Assembly: GCA_903870245.1 (NCBI GenBank)
Contig: CAIQCB010000024.1
Location: 1 to 40,504 of the forward strand
Length of the DNA: 40,504 nt
Direction of reading: 5' to 3'
Source: an uncultured Methylocystaceae bacterium
GTDB lineage: Bacteria > Pseudomonadota > Alphaproteobacteria > Rhizobiales > Beijerinckiaceae
The notes under the pieces are model-generated. The model was not told the DNA's origin. It was given only the letters and a program-made list of their open reading frames with translations, and made no database searches. Numbering within the stretch: the first letter of the stretch is position 1; every line of letters begins with the position of its first letter. The translations under genes and the position numbers were made by a program. Positions 34,148-40,504 of the stretch are shown here, piece after piece.

Positions 34148-34663
34148 TTTTATGTTTTTGATTTGAAGCCGCAAGATATATTCTAACCTAGACGAGCGCA
34201 CTCGCGTAGGGCCATTATCCAAAAATTCAAGAATTCCGACGCTTTTGGGTAAAAAAGCTAAATATAAAAAATAAAAACAATAACTTAAATAGAGCGGCCG
34301 CCCGGGAAGCCAGCACGCGGTTTAATCAATGCGGTTGGTCGTTGCGCCAAGGGATGGCATTCATGATGGTTTTGTTCAGGGAAACCTCCCGGATTTCTCC
34401 GGGAGGCTCCTGATCCTCCGCTGCGTGAGAGGGGCGGGATGCGGCGGCGGATAGCGACTGCGCTGCACTGACATTGTCGGCGAGCGCGAATTCGAATGTC
34501 TGTTGTGCAGGTTTCTACTCTCAGACACGCATGAATTACCGCATTCATTCTGAACGCAGTATGGCGACGCTGTTCATGTGGCGGTCAGTTTTGTGGCGGG
34601 AATCGACGATCCCGTCAGCTTCGCCGTCCCAGTGTGAGGAGGTCCCAAGCGCTCCGGGATCGC
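34148..34663. other. 516-bp gap with AT-rich island and hairpin, no gene seen
   Basis: Positions about 34205-34290 are strikingly AT-rich (TAAATATAAAAAATAAAAAC), probably the promoter region of the desaturase. A perfect 8-bp hairpin, CCTCCCGG (34385-34392) with CCGGGAGG (34399-34406), could end transcription of the acyl-CoA ligase or a small RNA on the minus strand, but has only three T after it. I see no convincing reading frame. Confidence 0.5.
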
Positions 34664-36196
34664 TTATGGAAGCGCCTTGCGATTGAGCTTGCCGTTGGCG
34701 TTGCGGGGAAGCGCGTCGAGGAAGACAACGGCGCGGGGGCGCTTGTAGGCCGCAAGATGCGCGTGACAATGCGCCAGCAGAGCTTCTTCGTCGGACTGAG
34801 TCCCGTCGCGCATAACCACATAGGCTTTGATGATGGTGCTTTCAGAGTCCCGCCCCGACCGCTCCGCCACTGCCGCTTCAGCGACATTGTCATAAGACAG
34901 CAGACATTTTTCGACTTCGGCTGGCGAAACCCTAAATCCGCCCGCGTTCATCACTTCATCCGCACGACCGTGTCGCCACATGTAGCCATCAGCGTCGAAT
35001 TCGACGAGATCGCCTGAGACAAACCAGTCGCCGCGATAGGCCTCGCGCTCTTCGTCCGGACGGTTCCAATAGCCGAGCATCATGCCGGGATCGTCGCGAT
35101 GAACGGCCAGCAGCCCGATCTGTCCGGCTGGCAGAATCGTCTCTCCGCCCTCTTGCGGCAAGGCCGCAACCACCCTGCCCGGCTGAGGACGCCCGGGCGA
35201 ATCCGCCCTGACTGGAGTCGAGGGCCCGCTGGAAATGAAGGTCGAGATTTCGCTCATTCCGAATGCTTCGTAAATTTCCTTGCCCGTTCGTGCGCGCCAT
35301 TCTTCCAGCAACGCCGGAGGCAAAGCCGCGCCAGCCGAAAGCCCGTGCCGCAGGCTCGACAGATCGGCGCGCTCTGGCGCGCCGTATTTGAGGATTTGTC
35401 GATAGACTCCCGGCACGGCGGCGAAAATTGTCGCGGCGTGCCCCGCGATCAACTCCGGCCAGATCGCAGGATCGGGGCGTCCATTATAGAGCACTGCCGA
35501 TGCGCCGGACGACAGGGGATCGACGATGCCGACGCCGAGCGTGTAGGTCCAGTTGATGGCGCCGGCGTGCAGCATGACGTCGCCAGGTCCGAGCCCCGTC
35601 CAGTGGGCGCGCATCGGGCGCCGTCCCCAGGCCGCGCGATGAGCGTGTAACACGCCCTTGGGACGGCTGGTCGTGCCGGAGGTGTAGACAAGGTAGGCAG
35701 GATCGTCGGCGGCGGTTTCCGCATAATCCTCGAGCGGCGCATGCCCGGCAAGCATGGATAATTCTGCGCTGCGCAAAACGACGACGCCGGGCGCCTCATG
35801 CGCCTCCGTCTCATAGGCCGGGCCTAGCGCTAATACTGAGGCGCCACAATCGCGGAGCAGGAAATCCGCTTCCTCGAAGGTGAGTTGCGACGAGGCCAGC
35901 AGCGCGACATAGCCCCCGGCGATCGCGGCGAAATAGGCGAGAGCCGCATTGGCCTCGTTGCCCATCCGGATCATTATTCGGGCGCCGGGCGTGATCCCAA
36001 GACTCCGCAAGCCGGCGGCGAGACGCCGCACATTCAGGTCGAATTCCCCATGGGTCCAGCATTGCGCGCCATGATCGCCGACGACGGTGATGGCGGTTGC
36101 CTTCGGCCGCAGACGCGCGTTCTCCGCGAGGCAGTAGCGCGCGAGGTTGAATTTCCCGGGAACGGGTTCAGGCTGGTTGATCGAGTTAAAGCTCAT
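34664..36196 (-). CDS. AMP-forming acyl-CoA synthetase (benzoate-CoA ligase-like)
   Basis: This 510-residue ANL-superfamily enzyme activates a carboxylic acid as acyl-AMP and then thioesterifies it with CoA. The P-loop is YTSGTTSRPKG (171-181), A5 is YEAFGMSE, A7/A8 is SGDLVEFDADGYMWRHGRADE, and the catalytic lysine is K503 in NANGKLNRKAL. The WTHGEFD N-terminal region and overall length resemble benzoate-CoA ligase and medium-chain acyl-CoA synthetase families. No catabolic cluster is nearby, so the acid is unknown. Confidence 0.88.
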   Translation of the reverse strand: MSFNSINQPEPVPGKFNLARYCLAENARLRPKATAITVVGDHGAQCWTHGEFDLNVRRLAAGLRSLGITPGARIMIRMGNEANAALAYFAAIAGGYVALLASSQLTFEEADFLLRDCGASVLALGPAYETEAHEAPGVVVLRSAELSMLAGHAPLEDYAETAADDPAYLVYTSGTTSRPKGVLHAHRAAWGRRPMRAHWTGLGPGDVMLHAGAINWTYTLGVGIVDPLSSGASAVLYNGRPDPAIWPELIAGHAATIFAAVPGVYRQILKYGAPERADLSSLRHGLSAGAALPPALLEEWRARTGKEIYEAFGMSEISTFISSGPSTPVRADSPGRPQPGRVVAALPQEGGETILPAGQIGLLAVHRDDPGMMLGYWNRPDEEREAYRGDWFVSGDLVEFDADGYMWRHGRADEVMNAGGFRVSPAEVEKCLLSYDNVAEAAVAERSGRDSESTIIKAYVVMRDGTQSDEEALLAHCHAHLAAYKRPRAVVFLDALPRNANGKLNRKALP

Positions 36197-36365
36197 ACAC
36201 TTTCATCTGGCTTTAGCGCTAACGACAGGGAAAAGGGCTGTCCAGCGACGGCGGACTTACCCGATCCCCGGGCACTATATTCAAGTTCATGATTTGCGAA
36301 ACGGCGTCGAAAAATAGGCGTTAGTCAAACGCGAGAATCTTGTCCACGCTTCCGCAAGCAGTGTT

Positions 36366-36593
36366 TCATTTTTTCGTCGGCTTCCTGAGAATGATCAGAG
36401 AATCCCTCAGCGCCGGGTCGGGTTCCATCATTTGTTTCGCCCCTACCGCTTTATCGGCAGCCTCTTCTTTCAATTGAACTGTCAATATTTTGAGAAAATT
36501 TTCGGAAACAATCCCTGTCAAGGCCTTCGATTGGCGGGTGTCGCCAACAGGGGGCCGTTGACGGACGGAGTCGACGGATAGGTCGTGAGTCAT
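36366..36593 (-). CDS. Possible small protein, unknown function
   Basis: A 75-codon frame lies in the 550-bp gap between the acyl-CoA ligase and the DUF3597 gene. The product is polar and helical (VSENFLKILTVQLKEEAADK) and ends in a basic tail. It has no ribosome binding site, and I do not recognise it; it may be a real small gene or chance. The rest of the gap holds a TATAAT box. Confidence 0.35.
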   Translation of the reverse strand: MTHDLSVDSVRQRPPVGDTRQSKALTGIVSENFLKILTVQLKEEAADKAVGAKQMMEPDPALRDSLIILRKPTKK

Positions 36594-36635
36594 TGTGTAT
36601 GTCTACAGCGCTGGTTTTTAAAACTGGCGCTTGAT

Positions 36636-36641
36636 TATAAT
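36636..36641 (+). promoter_or_regulatory. Candidate -10 box before the DUF3597 gene
   Basis: A perfect TATAAT lies 105 bp before the DUF3597 start. There is no good -35 at 16-18 bp, so the call rests on one box. Confidence 0.3.
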
Positions 36642-36746
36642 GCCCGCGCTCCTCAAATTAACGCTGTCGGCGACGCGACGACAACGCACACAGCCGCCCG
36701 CAACCGGTGGGCGAGCGAAAAAACCGACGCGTTTCACGGAGAAATC

Positions 36747-37121
36747 ATGAGCATATTTAGCGCCATCAAGGACAAGATTTTCGGCGTCAGCAAGGCCGAG
36801 GCCGCGCCTGCGGCCAATGGCGGCGTGGAAGGGTCGGTTTCGACTTCGGCCGCGCCGATCTCGGAAATCGATGTCGTCGCCATCCTCGAAGATCTCAATT
36901 CCAAAGCGAAAGAAAAACTCAACTGGCGCGTCTCAATCGTTGATCTGATGAAACTGCTTGATCTGGACAGCAGCCTTACAGCGCGCAAGGAGCTTGCCAA
37001 AGAACTCGCCTTCGACGGCGACATGCATGACTCCGCCTCCATGAACATCTGGCTGCATAAGCAGGTAATGGCCAAACTGGCGCAAAATGGGGGCAAGGTT
37101 CCCCAGGATCTGCAGAGCTGA
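36747..37121 (+). CDS. DUF3597-family protein
   Basis: From the ATG at 36747, which has GGAG five bases upstream, the protein has 124 residues: a short N-terminal helix (SIFSAIKDKIFG), an Ala-rich linker, and a compact helical domain (about 45-115) with LDSSLTARKELAKELAFDGD and MNIWLHKQVMAKLAQNGG. This matches the DUF3597 domain, which resembles a LysM-like or small helical fold in some structural entries; the function is unknown. A strong terminator follows, so it is a single-gene transcript. Confidence 0.85.
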   Translation: MSIFSAIKDKIFGVSKAEAAPAANGGVEGSVSTSAAPISEIDVVAILEDLNSKAKEKLNWRVSIVDLMKLLDLDSSLTARKELAKELAFDGDMHDSASMNIWLHKQVMAKLAQNGGKVPQDLQS

Positions 37122-37150
37122 TCTATAGCTGTGATATTTTAAACGATGAG

Positions 37151-37180
37151 AGCCCGCTCCTCAAAGGCGCGGGCTTTTTT
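37151..37180 (+). terminator. Intrinsic terminator after the DUF3597 gene
   Basis: AGCCCGC (37151-37157) pairs with GCGGGCT (37169-37175) and is followed by a run of six T. It also lies just past the stop of prs on the other strand. Confidence 0.9.
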
Positions 37181-37185
37181 ATAAT

Positions 37186-38127
37186 TTAATCGAAGAGGCT
37201 TGAAACGCTCTCTTCGCGGGCGGTGCGGGCGATGGCTTCGGCAATCAGCGGACCGATCGGTATGACCCGGATATTCGGCGTCGCGGATACGGCGTCAGAA
37301 GGTCGAATGGTGTCGGTAATCACCAGCTCTTTAAGCTTGGACGAGCCGATGCGTTCGGACGCATGACCAGACAGTACCCCATGGGTAATATAGGCGTGAA
37401 CGGATTCAGCGCCGGCGGCGAGCAGCGCCTCGGCGGCGTTGCACAGCGTGCCGCCGGAATCGACGATATCGTCAATGAGGATGCAATTGCGGCCCGAGAC
37501 GTCGCCGATAATGTTCATGACTTCAGATTCGCCGGCTCGTTCGCGTCTTTTGTCGACAATCGCGAGCGGCGCGTCGATCCGTTTGGCCAGGGCGCGCGCC
37601 CGCACCACGCCGCCAACGTCGGGCGACACAACCATTGTATTTTTGAGATCGCGATGGGATTTGATGTCGGCCACAATCACCGGCGCGGCGAAAAGATTAT
37701 CGGTCGGTATATCGAAGAAACCCTGAACCTGGCCGGCGTGAAGATCTACGGTCAACACGCGGTCGACCCCCGCTCGGGTAATCAGATTGGCGACAAGCTT
37801 GGCCGAGATCGGTGTGCGCGGGCCCTGCTTGCGGTCCTGTCGGGCGTATCCGAAATAGGGAATCACTGCCGTAATGCGGCGGGCCGAGGCGCGACGCAAC
37901 GCGTCGGCCATGATCAGCAGCTCCATCAGATGATCATTGGCCGGCGCCGATGTGGACTGGATGATGAAAACATCCTGACCACGAACGTTTTCAAGAATTT
38001 CGATCCAGACCTCGCCGTCGGCGAAGCGCCGGACATGGGCCCGGCAGAGGGGAATGTCGAGATGGACGGAAACTGCCTCGGCGAGCGCTCGATTGGAATT
38101 ACCCGCCAAAAGTTTCATCGCCGACAT
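37186..38127 (-). CDS. prs: Ribose-phosphate pyrophosphokinase (PRPP synthetase)
   Basis: This 313-residue class I enzyme makes PRPP from ribose-5-phosphate and ATP, for purine, pyrimidine, histidine and tryptophan synthesis. The diagnostic segments are [32 protein letters not shown] (ATP binding), the [11 protein letters not shown] loop, and the PRPP-binding [10 protein letters not shown]. The length is standard. The ATG at 38127 begins [16 protein letters not shown]. Confidence 0.97.
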   Translation of the reverse strand: MSAMKLLAGNSNRALAEAVSVHLDIPLCRAHVRRFADGEVWIEILENVRGQDVFIIQSTSAPANDHLMELLIMADALRRASARRITAVIPYFGYARQDRKQGPRTPISAKLVANLITRAGVDRVLTVDLHAGQVQGFFDIPTDNLFAAPVIVADIKSHRDLKNTMVVSPDVGGVVRARALAKRIDAPLAIVDKRRERAGESEVMNIIGDVSGRNCILIDDIVDSGGTLCNAAEALLAAGAESVHAYITHGVLSGHASERIGSSKLKELVITDTIRPSDAVSATPNIRVIPIGPLIAEAIARTAREESVSSLFD

Positions 38128-38344
38128 TGCGGAAGTCCCCGAATTTCGTCCGGCGGGGTCTTAGCAGTCGCGCCCCCGGCGAACAATATCGGGCTCGGGG
38201 GGAAGAAACCACTTCCCCAGCGAGATTGCGTCGGGGCGCGGGAATGTCTAAAGGATGGCCTTGCAACAATTTTCAACATCTTAAATCCGGTCCCATGACG
38301 CCCAGAGCCCCTTTTGGCCGCTCAGCTAAAGAGCCCGCCGCGCC

Positions 38345-39583
38345 ATGACGGCATGCGCGACAGCCAACCCGCCATTACCTCCGAGGGAGCCGGGCGTATC
38401 CCGGGTTGTCGTCGCCATGTCAGGCGGCGTGGATTCGAGCGTCGTGGCGGCGCTCATGAAACAGCAGGGCTATGATGTTGTCGGTGTAACGCTTCAGCTT
38501 TACGACCATGGCGAGGCGACCCATCGCAAGGGCGCATGCTGCGCGGGTCAGGATATTCAAGACGCTCGCGCCGTCGCTGCACGACTGGGCATTCCGCATT
38601 TCGTTCTCGATTTCGAACGCCGTTTTCAGGAGAAGGTGATTCAGGAGTTTGCCGCCGCTTACGCCAGCGGCGAGACGCCCGTGCCTTGCGTCGCCTGCAA
38701 CCAGTTCATCAAATTTGCTGATTTGTTCGAGACGGCGCGGGATCTTGGCGCCGATGCGCTCGCCACCGGACATTACATCGCCTCTCATGACGATGGCGCC
38801 GGCGGCCGGGCCCTTTATCGCGCCAGAGACGCCGGACGCGACCAGAGTTATTTTCTGTTTGCGACGACCCGCGATCAATTGAGAATGTTGCGCTTTCCGC
38901 TGGGAGGCTACACCAAAGCAGAGGTGCGGGAGATGGCCCGCGGCTATGGTCTGGAAATCGCCGACAAGCCGGACAGTCAGGACATCTGCTTTGTGCCGAG
39001 CGGTCGTTACACCGACGTTGTCGCGCGTTTCGCGCCGGATGCGGTTCAGCCCGGCGACATCGTCCACATCGACGGCAGGGTTCTGGGCCAGCACGCCGGC
39101 GTGGCGCATTACACTATTGGTCAACGTCGTGGGCTGGGGCTGGGCGCCGCCGTATCGGGTCGCGACGCCGAGCCCCTGTTCGTCGTGCGGCTCGAGTCGG
39201 AGACCGCCCGCGTGGTCGTCGGACCGCGCGAGGCGCTGGAGACCAGAGCCGTCGCCCTGCGGGACGTGAACTGGATCGGGCCCGGCGCATTTTCGGACCT
39301 TCCGCCGCAGGGCCTCGACGTCATGGCCCGGGTACGGTCAACGCGCCCCCCCGTACCGGCGCGGCTTATCGCCGACGGCGACCATCGAGCGAAGGTTGTT
39401 TTCGCAGCCGGAGAATTCGGCGTGTCGCCGGGTCAGGCTTGTGTTTTTTATGATTCTTCGGATAACGATGCGCGAGTTCTGGGCGGCGGCTTCATCGCCG
39501 CCGTCGAACCGGCGAAACTTCCAATCCGGACACCTATGGCGCCGCCCCAACGCGCCGAACATGCGCGAAGGGCGCCTGCATGA
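38345..39583 (+). CDS. mnmA: tRNA 2-thiouridine(34) synthase
   Basis: This 412-residue PP-loop enzyme thiolates U34 in Lys, Glu and Gln tRNAs. The ATP PP-loop is SGGVDSS (26-32), the catalytic cysteine pair is C115 (PVPCVAC) and C215 (SQDICFVP), and a GHYIA motif is at about 142. The C-terminal beta-barrel domain is complete, with a slightly extended N terminus and tail. Its stop overlaps the start of the methyltransferase gene by 4 bp. The SD is weak. Confidence 0.96.
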   Translation: MTACATANPPLPPREPGVSRVVVAMSGGVDSSVVAALMKQQGYDVVGVTLQLYDHGEATHRKGACCAGQDIQDARAVAARLGIPHFVLDFERRFQEKVIQEFAAAYASGETPVPCVACNQFIKFADLFETARDLGADALATGHYIASHDDGAGGRALYRARDAGRDQSYFLFATTRDQLRMLRFPLGGYTKAEVREMARGYGLEIADKPDSQDICFVPSGRYTDVVARFAPDAVQPGDIVHIDGRVLGQHAGVAHYTIGQRRGLGLGAAVSGRDAEPLFVVRLESETARVVVGPREALETRAVALRDVNWIGPGAFSDLPPQGLDVMARVRSTRPPVPARLIADGDHRAKVVFAAGEFGVSPGQACVFYDSSDNDARVLGGGFIAAVEPAKLPIRTPMAPPQRAEHARRAPA

Positions 39584-40305
39584 GCGAAGCCAGGACTTAT
39601 TTGCCGGAAACGGACACACTGGATAATGAAGACGTCGCTGCAGCCTATTCGCGGTGGGCGCCGATCTACGATCTGACCTTCGAACGCGTCATGCGACCCG
39701 GCCGCCGCGCCATCGCCGCCGCCACTGCGCGGCTTGACGGGACTTTGCTCGACGTCGGCGTCGGCACCGGTCTCGAACTTCCGATGTTCGCCCCGCATCT
39801 TGACGTCACAGGCGTGGATCTCTGCGAGTCCATGCTGGCGCGCGCGGCGCAACGTGTCGCGCGCGAACGGCTGTCGAACGTCACCGGACTGGTGCGTATG
39901 GACGCCACTTGCATGGCGTTTCCCGACTCCAGTTTCGACTGCGTCGTCGCCCCCTATGTGCTGACTGTCGTTCCGGAGCCGGACGCCCTGCTAGACGAGC
40001 TGGCCCGGGTTGTGCGCCCGGGCGGTGAGATTATTCTTGTCAATCATATCAGCGGTCGCGACGATCCTTTCTCAATTCTTGAGAAGTGGCTGGATCGTCA
40101 CGTTGCGCCAAAGCTTGGATGGCGTCCGCAGTTTCCCTGGCAGGTGGTCAGCGACTGGCTCGACCAGCGTCAGGACGTCGAACTGCTGGATCGTCGTCCT
40201 CTGGCGCCTTTTGGTCTCTTCACCTTCATTCGTTTGCGCCGGTTGCCGCAAAATGCGGTTACGGAAGCCGCGCCCGAACTGGCGGAAGAGTCTGAATTCG
40301 CCTGA
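39580..40305 (+). CDS. PmtA-like SAM-dependent methyltransferase
   Basis: This 241-residue class I methyltransferase begins with [20 protein letters not shown], has SAM motif [10 protein letters not shown] (about 57-64), an acidic GVDLCESML strand, and [16 protein letters not shown] in motif II. The sequence resembles the Rhodobacter-type phosphatidylethanolamine N-methyltransferase PmtA, which makes phosphatidylcholine. Ubiquinone or other small-molecule methylases share the fold, so the substrate is likely but not proven. The gene is translationally coupled (ATGA) to mnmA. Confidence 0.82.
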   Translation: MSEARTYLPETDTLDNEDVAAAYSRWAPIYDLTFERVMRPGRRAIAAATARLDGTLLDVGVGTGLELPMFAPHLDVTGVDLCESMLARAAQRVARERLSNVTGLVRMDATCMAFPDSSFDCVVAPYVLTVVPEPDALLDELARVVRPGGEIILVNHISGRDDPFSILEKWLDRHVAPKLGWRPQFPWQVVSDWLDQRQDVELLDRRPLAPFGLFTFIRLRRLPQNAVTEAAPELAEESEFA

Positions 40306-40346
40306 CCGGGCTCTGGCGTCGTCATCGTCCAGAGGCTACATAGTAG

Positions 40347-40504
40347 TGGCGGTGCTGCGGGGCGCGTGCAGGACTATTATTCCCCGGGGCCTTATCGATC
40401 CTAACGGGAGCTGTCCCTGATCTTGCCCGTGGGCTTGGTCATATGGCGCCCACCTACGTTGTAGGTTTCCCGGGATCGATGTCCCACGGCTCATGTGGCC
40501 CGCA
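40347..40504 (+). ncRNA. ssrS: Probable 6S RNA (right end at the window edge)
   Basis: The stretch folds as a long interrupted hairpin, as 6S RNA does. TGCGGG (40356-40361) pairs with CCCGCA (40499-40504) as the closing stem, and ATCGATCC (40394-40401) with GGATCGAT (40473-40480) as the inner stem. Inside lies GTGGGC (40429-40434) with GCCCAC (40448-40453). On the 3' side ACCTACGTTGTAGGT forms a second hairpin (40452-40466) that competes with the first. The length (about 155 nt) and the motif CCCACCTACGTTGTAGG fit alphaproteobacterial 6S RNA as I remember it. 6S binds RNA polymerase and mimics an open promoter. The 5' end is estimated. Confidence 0.65.

Noticed and set aside
34285-34548. 87-codon minus-strand frame in the desaturase-ligase gap
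   Set aside because: Arg/Ser-rich composition typical of chance frames, and it reads straight through the hairpin.
1-40504. CRISPR arrays, tRNA or rRNA genes, transposases, prophage genes
   Set aside because: None seen on reading both strands: no regularly spaced identical repeats, no tRNA cloverleaf I could recognise, and no mobile-element proteins among the frames.

Overview
The window looks like a chromosomal stretch of a GC-rich alphaproteobacterium, most probably of the Hyphomicrobiales (Rhizobiales), perhaps near the Beijerinckiaceae/Methylocystaceae. I base this on gene families and arrangement: a PopZ-type (DUF2497) polarity protein, a pcm-tolC pair, a DUF6111 gene coupled to the CCA-adding enzyme, a metG-tatD-MBL run, a two-domain cold-shock protein, a PmtA-like phospholipid methyltransferase, and a probable 6S RNA at the right edge. 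The order-level placement is inference. I see no prophage, IS element, CRISPR array, tRNA or rRNA, so most of the window is core or near-core chromosome.

Layout. 0-2.6 kb: a sulfur module, TSUP anion exporter then cysK on the minus strand, divergent from an Rrf2-type regulator; the operon promoter carries a near-perfect palindrome over its -10 box. 2.7-9.3 kb: pcm-like gene, tolC, hemN, a RecD-like helicase with a small partner, then a convergent membrane protein. 9.4-13.4 kb: small unknown membrane or secreted proteins, an HNH nuclease, cca with DUF6111, and an uncatalogued 38-residue membrane peptide. 13.5-19.0 kb: metG, a secreted unknown, tatD and an MBL hydrolase (overlapping), a repeat-bearing gap, a double cold-shock protein with a strong terminator, and mazG. 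19.2-25.3 kb: a complete tripartite RND efflux operon on the minus strand (outer membrane factor, adaptor, pump). 25.3-32.9 kb: small secreted proteins, a nucleoside deaminase, an Ala/Pro/Lys-rich protein, a transaldolase-like enzyme, an LprI-like envelope protein with internal repeats, an MBL hydrolase, an FtsB-like protein, PopZ and an Inh-type protease inhibitor. 33-40.5 kb: a fatty acid desaturase, an acyl-CoA ligase, a DUF3597 protein, prs, mnmA coupled to a PmtA-like methyltransferase, and the 6S RNA candidate.

Functionally the window joins cysteine synthesis with its probable repressor, tRNA maturation and charging (cca, metG, mnmA), nucleotide housekeeping (mazG, prs), envelope transport (TolC, RND) and cell polarity/division (PopZ, FtsB). 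I found no convincing new multi-gene defence or biosynthetic system. The best leads are non-coding or small: the operator-like palindrome, the helical-turn-spaced repeats upstream of the cold-shock gene, the 38-residue membrane peptide, the TCATGA cluster over an MBL start codon, and the 6S RNA candidate with competing hairpins.
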